Origin: Apostichopus japonicus
Taxonomy: Eukaryota > Echinodermata > Holothuroidea > Aspidochirotida > Stichopodidae
NCBI RefSeq assembly: GCF_037975245.1
Contig: NC_092576.1
Span: 2,289,501-2,353,500 of the forward strand
DNA: 64,000 bases
Direction: 5' to 3'
The notes below the pieces were generated by a model that made no database searches, was not told where the DNA came from, and saw nothing but the letters and a program-made list of their open reading frames with translations. Shown piece by piece: positions 24,101 through 36,509 of the stretch (position 1 is its first letter; each line of letters opens with the position of its first letter). Position numbers and translations under genes: made by a program.

Positions 24101-25428
24101 AACCCTCTTCCTCGTTAAATACCGCAGGGTTCAACTTGATCGAATATGAATTTGCTGCATTATGAGTCCTTTTGTGTATTTCTAAATTCGAACTCCTACA
24201 AAATGTCTTTCCACCAGTTTCGCATTTAAACTGTTTCTTTTTAGTGTGAACTTTTTCGTGTGATCTCAGGTTGTAGATCCGACGAAAAAACTTCCCACAT
24301 TTGAGGCACTCATGTGGTTTCTCTCCAATGTGAATTTTTTCGTGGGTTTTCAAGTGATGAGACAATTTAAATGCTTTGTCACATAATTTACACTGATAAG
24401 GTTTCTCAAGAGAATGCACTTTCTGGTGCCTTGTCAAATCTGACTTTTGAAAGAAACATTTCGGACATTTGGTAGACTGAAATGGTTTTTCGCCAGTGTG
24501 GATCTGCTGATGTTTGATTAAAACGTGTTATTGATTGAAGGCCTTATCACAGGTCTGGCATTGGAACGGTCTTTCTGTAGAGTGATTCTTCTCATGTGAT
24601 TTCCAATTACTGACCCGGTTAAAGGCCTTTTGACAAATAGTGCACTGATAAATTTTCTCTCCAGAATGTACAATCTCGTGGGTTTTTAAATGTTGTAGTA
24701 ACTTGAACGACTTTGGACATAGGACACATTGAAAAGACTTTTCTCCCGAATGGGTGCTTTCATGTCGTGTTAAACTGTGCTTTCGGGTGAAGGACTTCTC
24801 ACACAGTGTGCAATGAAATAATTTCTCCGCGGAATGAATTCTTACATGTACTCGTAAATGGTGCACGTGTCTGAAAGCCTTCGACAAATTTCGCATTGAA
24901 ATGGCCTCTCTTCTGAATGGGACTTTTCATGTCGCTGTAGACTGTTCTTCTGGGTGAAAGATTTCTGACAGATCCCACAATGAAATGCTTTCTCGGCAGT
25001 GTGAACTACTTCGTGTACTCTCAAATGGTGCATGAGACGGAAAGCCTTCTCGCAGACTTTGCACTGATACGGTCTCTCTCCTGAGTGAATTCTCTCGTGC
25101 TTCCTCAAGTTATCACTTTTACTGAAACACTTGCCACATGTTTTACATTGATGCAGCCTATCACTTGACTGAATATGGGTCTTCTCATGTTCTTTCAACA
25201 AAAGTTGAACACTAAAAGATTTGTAGCATTTTTTACATTGATTTGGTTTCTCCGAGGAGTAACTGTCTTCTTCACCAGTTTGTTCATCTGTAAAATGATC
25301 GCTGTCTGCTTTTTCTTCATCTCTGGGAATAAAGACTGGATGTCCATGTATATACTTCATGTGCTTCAAAAGGTATCGATGAATTGTGAATTGATCACCG
25401 CATTCTTCGCAACAAAAGCTCTGTACAT
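23523..25428 (-). pseudogene. C2H2 zinc-finger exon, broken
   Basis: The terminal exon of a poly-zinc-finger protein, entered through a TTGAATACACAG acceptor at 25429. It encodes 14 C2H2 fingers with HTGEKP-type linkers, then an acidic Asp/Asn-rich tail. Such proteins bind DNA, usually as transcriptional regulators. Defects: a 1-nt frame loss in finger 6 near 24886; an in-frame TAA in finger 10 at about 24525-24527; finger 11 has Ser for its first Cys; finger 14 has Gly for its second Cys; and the tail loses frame after 23523. Fingers 4-5 and 6-7 look like an internal duplication. Open segments are 25428-24887, 24896-24528 and 24527-23523 (the last in the same frame as the one before). Either the gene is decaying or the assembly has indel errors. 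Confidence 0.85.
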
Positions 25429-26287
25429 CTGTGTATTCAATACAGCAGAAAGGAAACAAACTTAAACTTAAAACAGCTTCATAAATCGAACTTGATTTCA
25501 TACTTGTTTTAAGTTGATAATGAAAAATATTTTAGTGTTTGTCATAGTAACGCCATAAGATATATGATACTCCATTCATATCAAAGTGAACATAGCTAAG
25601 AATCTTTACATTAATTGGAAAATAATCTGATTTGGTTGTTCCTTCACCAACTGCCAGACAGAACACTTAAGTTAACTCTCAAATGAATTTGCAGAAATTT
25701 GTTTCTCCAAGACGATTAAGTGTTTGTTTGGTAAACTAAACTCAGGTTGGTGGTTGTCTGACGCACTACAAGTTGTGTACATCATGTTCACATTGCATTG
25801 TTAGTATAGTATTCCCAAAATAGGTAAAATAATCAATTGGTATCTCCCCAAGGCCTGTGTTCACTTCACCAAACCAGCACATATCTCTGACAGCATATAA
25901 ACTGGTCATTGCTGTATTGCTACACTTTGCAGACAACCAAAAGGTAAGACAGCATTGTCCGAGGAACAGTGTTAACTTACACAACAATAACAGAAACAGA
26001 GAGAAAATGAAGCAAAAATTGTTTACTTTCTCCAGGCAGTCAACATTTACCATCAATTGGTTAAATTCAAATATTTTCAAATATGACTTTTATTCCATAT
26101 TTTTTTCACATTCTGTATTGTACAAACTTCAATTTATAACATTTTTGGGTGGCTCACCTTTGAAATGTTCTAAAAGATTTTGTAGGATAATGGTCAGTTT
26201 TGGATTTCCTAAAGACTACCAAACGTTTGAAGAAAAGGGGAAAACAAAATTTTTCTTTGCACTTGTTTTCTTGTTTAATCATCTTAC

Positions 26288-26371
26288 CATCTTCTGGTGG
26301 AACATCCTCAGCTATAATAGCAACATCCTCTTCCTCACCATTATTGAGTTCAGCAAAAACAACAGGAAACT
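26288..26371 (-). CDS. zinc-finger gene, acidic linker exon
   Basis: An 84-nt exon (2 bases + 27 codons + 1). The acceptor is CTATTTCAG and the donor GTAAGA. It encodes FPVVFAELNNGEEEDVAI, then an acidic IAEDVPPED stretch. The last base plus the first two of 25428 give Asp, leading into the first finger without a frame break. The incoming phase matches the exon at 46144-46244. It lies just upstream of the finger exon and probably forms a flexible acidic linker. Confidence 0.65.
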
Positions 26372-26803
26372 CTGAAATAGATCAAAAATATTATTATGAG
26401 TCTGTTAAAGTACATGTATAACAAAACTAAACTTAACAAAACTATTGCAAAACTCCAATGAGGCTTGATGACTGTGTGTTACTAATTCCCTAAACTGACG
26501 CATGTGGGTTTTAAATAACCTTGACCTCCACAACACACACAAATGGCTTTCTTTCTCCTCATCAAGAGGCTAAGCATCCTGACATATACATACTTAAAAT
26601 GAGAGACATCCAAATTTCCTTGCTTGAAACATCACACTTACCATATTTTAATAATTTAATGACAGCTATACTAAATTGACCTTTGACCTTCACTGAAAAC
26701 AACAGGTTTTATCCGCATAACTTTGGAAATCCACATATACCAAGTAGGCGAGTTCCATATTTTATACCTCAGATATAGTATTTGTGTAAAAGTAAGTAGG
26801 CCT

Positions 26804-26834
26804 GACGTTTCGATCCTAGCAGGATAAATTTCAG
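26804..26834 (-). ncRNA. degenerate hammerhead-ribozyme-like motif of the PLE
   Basis: The minus strand reads CTGA, then a stem-loop ATCCTGCTAGGAT, then CGAAAC and GTC, the order of the type I hammerhead core. Penelope-like elements are known to carry hammerhead motifs in their terminal repeats. The first core box reads CUGAAAU instead of CUGANGA, so self-cleavage is probably lost. Confidence 0.55.
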
Positions 26835-28150
26835 AGGCTGAATGTCAAGTAACAGGAACAGACGGGACAAATACACGCACAGAATACAGACAGGTTAATG
26901 AGCATGGTGAACACAAAAGAGATAAAGTAAGAAAATTATTTGACAAGGGATGGAGAGAAGAATGAAACCAACAGGGGGAAGAGGGGTAGGAGATACACTG
27001 TAGAGGGACTTAGAGAGGATAAGGGAAGCGGGTAGGGAATAAACTAGAGAAAGACAAAGACAGAAAAGTGTGGAGAAAAAAGGTGGAAGAGAGCTCCAAG
27101 AAGAGGGGTGGCAGAGGGAGAAACAAGGGGAGATGGAGGGGGGAGCAGAAGAAAGGTTAGTCATGTCCTTCCTGAATGTTGAGCCCATGAGGTTGAATGG
27201 TGCACAGGCGTTTCATCGACAGTCTCTTTCTCTCTGCTGATGTGTACTAGGTTAGGATGGCTACCTAAGGATTCAATCCCCTGTGGGGACATGTCATTAA
27301 TGGTGTGGTTGGGAAGTTTAAAGTGTTCTCCAACTGGGGTCTCAGTCTTCATGGTGGACTGTGGATCTGTGACCATAGAACTGCTTCTTGAGGGTGGTTT
27401 TGGTTTCACCAACATACTGGATGATGCAAACTCTACAAGAGATCAAATAGATGACATTAGAGGTTGTGCAAGTGATGTGACCCTTAGTCTTGTGTGTGCG
27501 TTGGGTGCTGTGGCTGGTAATGAAATTGGATTCAACAATATGGTGGCTTCAGACGATGCATCTAGAAGTACAATCGCATTTGAAAGTACCATGATGAATG
27601 GGTGTAGGGTTAGAAGTACGAGGTGGAACAGCAGCACACACAAGAAGGTCTTGTAGGTTGCGTGGACGTCTGTAGGCAATGGTGGGTTTTTCAGGGACGG
27701 CTCGTTGGATTCTATCTGAAGTTAGGAGAATGTTGCGGTTGTTAGAGGTGGTTTGCTGAATAGGAGGAAGATTTGGGTGGAAAGTAGTAACCAGAGGGAG
27801 CTTGTCGTCTCAATCTCTTCCCTTTTTGAACTTCACTGACAATGTACATGATCTGGAAAGGGAGTGGACTCTCTGAATGGCTTCATGCACCCTTCTGGCA
27901 CTATGGCCCCTGGCAGTAGAGTGTTTTTCTAAAACATCTGTATGACAAATGATAGAGGCATTGTTAGAGCAAATGAGACGGAGACGAAGTGCTTGACCGT
28001 TGGTAATTCCAAACTTGCAGTGGCAGAGCTGGCAGCTAGAAGAATGAAGGTACTGGTGTGTGTCTGAGGGTTTGGTGTATAAGTATAGTACTTGCACGTT
28101 ATGCCTATTTTGACCTCTAACATCCATCAGCATCAGACTATCGTCCAATT
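26804..28150 (-). mobile_element. Penelope-like retroelement fragment (RT end + GIY-YIG)
   Basis: Read on the minus strand. 28148-27810 gives the end of the reverse transcriptase (HQYLHSSSC, then GQALRLRLICSN). 27660-27170 gives a broken GIY-YIG endonuclease region (SNVIYLISC, VYVGET-like QYVGETKTTLKK, TPVGEH, GIESLG) spread over several frames. A pyrimidine-rich 3' untranslated region follows down to a hammerhead-like core at 26804-26834. This order is that of Penelope-like elements. Frameshifts and stops make it dead. It lies in the large intron of the zinc-finger gene, in the same orientation. Confidence 0.8.
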
Positions 28151-28189
28151 AACACATGGCTCCTTCCAGATTAGAGATTAGAGTTAATT

Positions 28190-31100
28190 CATACAAAGTA
28201 TGAGAATAAATACATGTAACATTCACTAAAATTTGTGAGAATGTAAAAGTGTGACTTATCTGCCGCCCTCAACTCCCTTCGACTGACATCGGGTAACGTC
28301 ATAGCAAGTGTTAGATCCATGAAACATTCACTTACTGAAATACCATATTTAAAAGAATTACATATTTGTGACATATGACACACTCAAATGACTTTTCACT
28401 GCCAATCTTTGCATTAAAAATAATTAATAAAATTGGAAATCCACATTTACTGTTAAGATTAGGAGATCATAGGTTCCTTTCTTGAAAGTTTCTACAGTCT
28501 TAGCATATTGACCTCTGCTGACTTCTAATGACCTTTGATCTCCACTACAAACAGAAGTGTTTACTTAGCAAATGTGTATCTACATGAGGAGTATAAGAAA
28601 TGAACGGAAGAAATGATTGAATTACAAAGTGGGAATTAGTCCGTACATGAGGATTCAGAATTTCTCATTTTATCTCACGTATAAATCACAACATTGACAG
28701 TAGTTTAACTGTTCCTGCAAGGTCTGTAACATAGAATTGTCACTCGAAGGTCATTGACATTGGCATATGCGAGAAATTCGATTGAACTCAAATTTAGACA
28801 CAAAGAAAAGGTACTGCAGACACTGGAGTAAGATTATTACATACAAATCTTTCTCTTTTATTGTAAGAAAATACTGAATAAACAGCAGTCTTAACATTAA
28901 ACTGTCTCCTGCAAGATGAAGTACGAGGAATCATCATCTGTGCTGGAGTAAACAACAACAACAATGGTGCAGATTTCTCTGTTTTTTTTTTTTTTTTTTG
29001 TATTTGCGATCTTTTATGTTTTGGCATTCAGACGGTCAGGACAGACTGTGAGAGGAAATCATTGGAGCAGAAGATAGGACTATACAATGTGTTCGCTGAG
29101 ACGTAAATGAGTTTGCATTTTTAGAGCTGAGAGTTTCAGTCTTTTTCATTACTCGGAGGCAAACTTACCGTAGTTAATTTAGGAATTAGTGCATAATTAC
29201 ATATATCTATTCTAGAACTATAGTAGCATACTACTGGTACTAGCCTACCTAACCTATTCATTGCCATGGCTTACATCAACTAGTCTACGTTGGGTTAGTA
29301 TTTCACATCGCGTGGTTTACGTAACAGAGCATATGGCGTGTGGTACTGTTTTGGAGGAAGGTACAGTCTATTTGTATTCACCAGAGGTTACATTCTGGAA
29401 ATTTAAACAAGGCGTCATCAGCCATCATAATGCATGAGCATAAGGAGTACAATAGCCTTAATTATTTGTTGCTGGATAATTTTGTTTCAAATTGAGACAT
29501 CTAATAATGTTTAAGTCAATGGTTGTTTAATATTAGCAGAATTAAATCCGTGAAAACATTTCTTATTAATTAAGGAGTGGCCTGTAATTAGCTCTGGGTT
29601 TTAGAAAGATATTTTGTGCATGGACATGGTGTACAACAAAGCACATGATTGATCACATCTTAATTGATATTGTTTTAATGAAACTGAGAAGGATTTACAT
29701 TTATCCTAATTAGTTATAACTGGAAGTTTACACTATTTCAGGATGATATTTTCTTGCTCTCAGTATCATGGTATTCACACATGCTCACCATACTTAATTG
29801 GTATAGATGTAATTTGTACCTAAGTTTAATAAAATATAGTAAACAATATCTTAAACTTCTGTAAATTCTCAATATGAAAGACCTCGGGGTTTAACTTGTC
29901 ACAAACCACTTCACCGTAACTTATTACGATTGAATCGTTAGTGCTATTTAGTGACATATATTGTCTAAATTGTTCCCAATTATGATGCTGATGGAAGGTC
30001 ATTTGAATTCAACATTGGTCAAAGTCTTAAAACTTTGTAAGCATCCAACTGTAAGTATTTCTATGATGCATGGCTGTTTTGTTTCACTAATTGTTATAGG
30101 ATTTCACCGTTACTGTTTTAATTGGATGAGAGGGTCTCCATTTGCACTAATGACTATTATCTGTCATCGACACTCAGAAGGGTAATTCTTTTACAAAGAC
30201 CAGGTTATCTGGTATGATGTTCTGGTACTTGACTTCAGAACACAATTTCCTCAGTTTTACTATCAATCAGGTGATTCCATAAACAGTACAAATTAAATAA
30301 GGTGAGGAATCACTAAGCCTGCTTGCTCTCTGGTTATAATTACTGTCTGTGAGTTAGTGCACTCTGCATGTGATTAATCTTCAGTAATTGCTTGTGTATT
30401 CTGTTGATTTCATTCAAATTTGCTAAACAACTGTCATTATGTTTCCTTACGCTGGATCAATAGTCAAATACCGAACAAATATCAAAAGAAGTGACGCTGA
30501 TATCCTTGGTTTTAAGAGGGTTTTTCCACAAGGTGCCGTGGTTAGTTACGTTCTGAAGTTATAAATCACTATGTACAGCTTTCCATGCATCACGGCATTC
30601 GGAAGTACGCTCTGGAAATAAACAGCAAAAGTCGCAATGATTTGCCAACAAGTCAGTCATTTATGCTCGACTCAAATCATTAGAAGAAAGCAATGTAGTT
30701 AATGTGAAGAACCCACGGCGTCCCATATGCTAGATTTAATTGCTTCTTATGTCACCACTTTTAACCACTCTACCATAGCACTGGTGATATATAAATATCA
30801 TCTACCCGTTAGTTAGTGTTTTTATTCTTTCTAGGATAATCATGATATTTTATCAAGTATCCTTTCATACATTTGTAGGTCACATTTTCTTTAATCTGTT
30901 ATGACTGGGGTTTTTTTCACAGTGTTTTGTTAAACTATTCAGTTTTAAAAATTTTAAGTTCGTAATGAAGAATGTATAAGTGGAAAAATACAGAGCAGCA
31001 TGAAGTATAATTCATCAGTCTTGTTCTGTAAGTTGTTCATTGTAATGTTTGTATCTTTAGGATAACATCAGATGGATCATTTGATGTGGATCTTCTTGGG

Positions 31101-34100
31101 TGTGTGCTTGAATATGATGAATGATTTCAAATTGCAATATGAGATCAGGAATATTTCGATTTGAACTAAAGACTTGTTTTGTCCTTTTTATGTGGTTGCT
31201 TTCTTTTTATGTTTATGTAAGAGAACCTGGATTATTCGGACCACTTGATCTTGGATATCCGTATAAGAAATCTAACCATAATTGTGTTTCTTCATGCAAA
31301 GTAGGCTAATAACCGGCTTACATGACCCGATGGCAGCTCACTTTTATAAAATGTTTCATTCGCACAAAAGTTCGGCCCTCTACTTTAAACAGTCGTGTGG
31401 ACTTTGAATTCCCTCCCTCGCCACTTTTGAAATGTGCACGCTACTATTTATACTCGGATTACCACCTGGAATGGAACTATTTAAAGGAGCGTAGAAGGAA
31501 TTATCATCTTTCTCGTCACGTTCTAAGACAATACAATAAGAAACGAATGCTGTATTTTGCATTATAAAAAGTTTGCAAACTGGTGGTCTACCGACTCTGA
31601 CCGTTTTGCAATGTGTGCAATTCGTCATTTTGATCTGGTGTCTACACTGTCGTAGATTCAGGATCTTAGGCATATCTGTTGGCGTCGTTTGACAATGGTG
31701 ACGTTATATTTCGTTCCCAGTACTCAGGTCCTTCCGTTCATGATTGATTTTCGCATATTGATTGATTTTGTTTCGATATGGTTGATATTATTCAGTTGTC
31801 AGCGTCGTTGTTTATCTATATTAACCTTGCCTGCAGAGGGCAATGTCTCAACCCATCCCGTTTCCCCCAAAAGAATCTTCTGATCTTTCTCATGTAGCCA
31901 GTATACATTTGCAGTCGATATACCTATTTAGAGTGTAGCATATAATTTAAGAACTGGCATGTGCTTGTATAACGCATCCTCAAGATAAATTAAATCAAGG
32001 TAAGCTGAGTTCAATTTCTGCTACGAATCGCATGTCTTTACAAGGATACAACACACAAGCGCATCAAAATGAATACAACGCACATGATTATCCTGTAATC
32101 CTGAAGGTAAATTACAAGATGGAGTACACAAAACAAGATAAAATCAATGTTAAGTCATTAAAATATAACACGAATGTTCTACTAATCTACTAATACAAGG
32201 AGGCGCGCTCATCTCATCCGTGCAGAACGGACCCTCAGCCTACGAGTTTAAGAGTGGAGGTTGCATCAAATACTCCATCAGTTCCCTCACGTCACCTGAA
32301 AATGAGTGTGTGTGGGGGTTCGTGGGGGAGGGGGTGGGTGGGGAGGTTCTGGCGTTGAACAAGCTCTCCTAAGGGGGTCGTATAATGAAAACATCGACCA
32401 GTCTCTACGTAAGACGTCAACTAAACCAACATCACCTTAGTAATGTATGGACATTAATACAATTTATTTTCTACTAGAGCTCGTCTCTGCTGCACATGTA
32501 TGGTAATAGAAAAACAACAACAACATACAAACGAAAAATATCAAGTACGCGGTAGGTTTCGATTCGTTTAAGTCATTTTAATGTATTTTAAAGCACAATT
32601 TTAGTTTGTGAACAAGATATAGTACTTAGTTTGGAAATACTTACAACAGAAGTTAACCTTATTAAGTTACTAAGTATACTCTGGCCCGTATAGCGAGCCC
32701 GGGGTGCATGGATGTGTACTCTCGGCTCTCTCCCCTCTGTTACGATCATGTGTAAAACTACGTTACATGTTACTGTACATGGGTATTGTGCTCTTCCTTA
32801 TATTGTTGGTGACCCTTAAACTCAAAATACCTAGCAACGGGTCTAAGTATACTACATTTTCATGAAAGCTGCTTTTTACGGAAGGTTCTAACTTCCACCA
32901 TTCTGAGCATTTCGCCTTGTTAGATCTATGAAATAAAACGGCTTTATGTTGCCTTGCCTTGTATTGGCTCCATTGCCACTCCAATGTTTGGATCATTACG
33001 GAAGTGGCAAATGCTGGTAAGTGTAGTTTTGGTCTAAAACTGAAGAACATGTTCAGTAATTTTACTAGAAATGATCTTCAGACACTCGAGACTATCGCTT
33101 GAATGGTATCATACGTTACAACCAGTTTGTATAAATTAAAGTATAAACGTAAAATGCAGCTTTTACATGAAGTCTTGCAAATGTCTTTGCAGTTATTTAA
33201 TTGATCACAATGTAACTTCATTTAACCAGAAAAATATCAAGCACTCTGGAACTTTTGAAATTATTATCTTGCTCGACCTTGAAAAAAATAAAATAAAGGA
33301 AAAAGCTTTTGGTACTGTAACTATAGTAGACATTTATTAAAAAAAAATCAATTGCGCTGAAAATCTTGATATATTTATAACATTATTGTAGTGTTTTAAA
33401 CGTCGTTACTGTTTCCGGGGAAGCGTTTTATTGAAACGCTATAAAGAGAAGCACAACATTGTTAGCTATACATTTTTAATTATATAATACCTTTCAATTA
33501 AAACGAATAATATATAGTGCACTGGGACATTAATCTGTTAAATCCTTTGACACATTTTCTATATTCGGTCACTGATTGTTCCAAAAGTAGATGTAACCTC
33601 CCTAAGACGTTCCAAAATTACTTCAAAGTATCGACGAATGCTAAGTTAAATCATAACATGACATATACAAATGTAGGTTTTGCTCTAATTAATACTTGGA
33701 TAATACCATTCGTAGCAATACTTTTTAATGTCATTGTTTTTTTTCTTTCTTTTACAGAGCATGGTATACTGCTTTCATTGCAACTGTATACAGATGCAAA
33801 ATTTCCTTCGTTTCTGCATAATTATAATAGATTTACAGTAAAATGAATGATAAAAAGTGCAATTATTACAGGCTAAACTATCTAATGGTTTCGGACCCAC
33901 CCTTTCTAAATATTCCAAAATATTTATAAGCGCTAAGTGGAACAAGGAAAATGTTCAAAAACAAAGCTATATACAGCAGCATGATTTCTATGATTTCTAA
34001 TAATAAAATGAATATATTGTAAAAAATAACGTCAGCACTGATATTTCGAAATATGTAATTCCTTTGAATGGCCATCACTACTGTCGTATAACTACAACAT

Positions 34101-35690
34101 GTTCATATTACTTATCGTTTCACCTCTGACATTCGAAATTATTCTCATATATTACGTAAGCTATAGGTTACACAATAAACGTGTCTAAAAGAAAGCTGTG
34201 TACAAAACAGTATTTCTTTAGATATTGTAATCAATTATATTATACTGTTGTTCTGAAATCTTGAAGATGACCTTTAAAGTTCGAAAGTTCGAAAGGTGAG
34301 GGCGCCGTCTTTCTCTATCTCTCTGTAAGTTTCGAACATATTGCGAAATAACGAGAATTGCAACGTTAGGCGTTGAAATTAAAAAGCTGAACGAAGTCCT
34401 TGGTGGTTAGATGTTACGAAATATACTCCTTAAACTGTATAGAGAATGGCAATCATTTGACCTTCAACCATATTAAGGAAAGAGAGTAAATTTAATCCTT
34501 ACATACGACTAAAAATTAATGGTGTTTAAAGCACCTGAATTGTTATAAAGTGAATAGTTTCATCTAAATAGCTCTCCTAAAGGATGAAAAGTTGCGGTAA
34601 AGATGGTGTATTAAAAGTTACCGTCAAAAAAGGATAAAAATCGACCAGGCGTTATTTTTGTAAGCAAATTCACATTCTGCTGTTCTATGTAATACCTATG
34701 CACACACCTTTACCATTCAGTTTACAATAATTACTTCCTTTTTTGAACTTTTTCTTTGTTGTTCCTTTTTTTTTGGTACAGGTGGTAATACTAATACATT
34801 ACTAGTAAACATGATAACAAATAATCCTTTTCGTGAAACGAAATGCAGTAATATATTAGTTTCACTACATGTCGGAGCTTATTTATACTGTTTCCTTTCC
34901 ATTCACTATTATAACAATATTGAAATCATTACAAGTGTATTCCGTTTGTACAAAGATTTAAGTTTTCGAGTCAACTTTGCTTTTGAAATTCACATTCTAC
35001 TGTTATATTTCGATAGATAACTAAAATACTCACATAAACCGAAAGAAAAGAAATTGTGGACAAAATATGTAAACGAAGATGATTTCAAAGCACAGATTAC
35101 ATTCACCATATAAACAATAAAACTATTTATTAATTGTTTACAATTTATATTATAGTTTTATAATATTTATTAATATATCTACAGGTAACATTATGCGACT
35201 ATTTATCTGCAAGTTTACCAATCGAATGTGCTTTGTTTGATCTTGTCCATCAACTCACTATGTATTTGAGGGTTCCAATGAATTGGAAGCATTAAGGACA
35301 ATAAGACCTATGTAAAATAGTAAGTGACAGGTTTTGTTCAGTTCAAGATTTTCCAGAAAACATATCTTATTTCTATCAGTGACTTTTATCCCCTCGTTTG
35401 CATCGTTAAGCCACTTTTAATTGCAATATTCGTACTTTTGACGTCTTTCCTTGTTTTACTGTAATTCAAATTTATCTACAGAATATAACTGACTGCATGT
35501 TTACACGAAAACAGTTCTTACTATTTTCAGCTAGTTTGAGACCCATAGAACTAATCATTACGAGGGTCTATACTACAACCTAGCTAAGACTGCGCCTCTA
35601 ACTCTCTATACTTTGATTCATATGAAACGAAAACGGAATTTGTAGATGCTAAGAATGGCAAGACTTGGAGGAAAGATAACTCTCTTTTAA
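28190..35690. other. AT-rich intron or intergenic DNA, no gene supported
   Basis: Seven and a half kilobases with only short open frames. A possible minus-strand splice-bounded piece at 32960-33040 (acceptor GTTCTTCAG, then FRPKLHLPAFATSVMIQ) weakly resembles cassette exon 2 of the NLR genes. A hairpin AGCGTTTTATTGAAACGCT lies at 33423-33441, and a poly-T run at 28982-28999. Nothing else was identified. Confidence 0.45.
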
Positions 35691-35819
35691 ATTCATGATG
35701 TCAAGGAGAAATTTGCGATTGTTTAACTCCACAATCAAGAACGACCTTAAAAAACGCCGAGCAGAGACACTGTCGGCTACATCGGCTTATGTCATTTCAA
35801 GGCATTACATGTCAGTTGC

Positions 35820-35906
35820 TAGTCGTCATCATCGGCATCATCGTCATCATCATCGTCGTCGTCATCATCATCGTCATCGTCATCATCGTCGTCGTCTTCG
35901 CTGTAG
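35820..35906. repeat. (CAT/CGT)n trinucleotide microsatellite
   Basis: Interrupted runs of CAT and CGT triplets (CATCATCGTCATCATCATCG and similar). The His/Arg- or Ile/Val-rich open frames over it (35695-35971) are repeat artefacts. Confidence 0.9.
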
Positions 35907-36509
35907 CTGTTGACAAAGGGGGAGAGACGATACCATATGTGTCAAATGATGACGTCATTTCTACAAGCTAATTGATATAGGTTGCCCCAATTATCATGAC
36001 TATTAAATCTTGGCTGGTAGGATTTCTAGTACCTCATATTTTAGAACATGAATATAAAATGGTTTCAACATGCATAATTTCTTATATTGATCTCTATCCA
36101 TTCAAACCATAATGTTATTGTTCGTATCTTTTATGTATTGGGTTAACTTTCTTTTATAGAGAAGGGGATGGGGTGGGGGTCATGATCATTGTACTTAGTA
36201 TGTTATTTCTCAGTTCTCACTTTCATTTGATTTATTTATGAAAAAAAAACAAGACACATGGTCTTAGGATAACACAGAAAAGTCTGTCTGCAGACCTAAT
36301 TCCTCTGTTGTCCCTCAGTGTACATTTGACAGCAATCATTCCTCAGAATTTGTATTTTAATATCCCTATGATTTTCATGGTGATTTTCACTAGTAGGTAA
36401 TTAAATAATTTAAGATAAAGATAAATTGCAATTGGTTAACTAATTCTAATTGATTGTCGGAATGCCAAACAAGGATTTCTAAAATGAATTTTACACATGA
36501 AATATATCA

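Noticed and set aside
23890-24165. Ser/Leu-rich plus-strand frame (SNVSWLILLVVSN)
   Set aside because: Antisense of the Asp/Asn-rich zinc-finger tail repeat.
27240-27656. 138-codon plus-strand frame
   Set aside because: Antisense shadow of the Penelope-like GIY-YIG region.
32763-33050. FRPKLHLPAFATSVMIQ after an acceptor, resembling cassette exon 2
   Set aside because: It would need a GC donor and has no neighbouring cassette exons. Similarity is too weak to annotate.
35695-35971. His/Arg-rich and Ile/Val-rich frames
   Set aside because: Artefacts of the CAT/CGT microsatellite.
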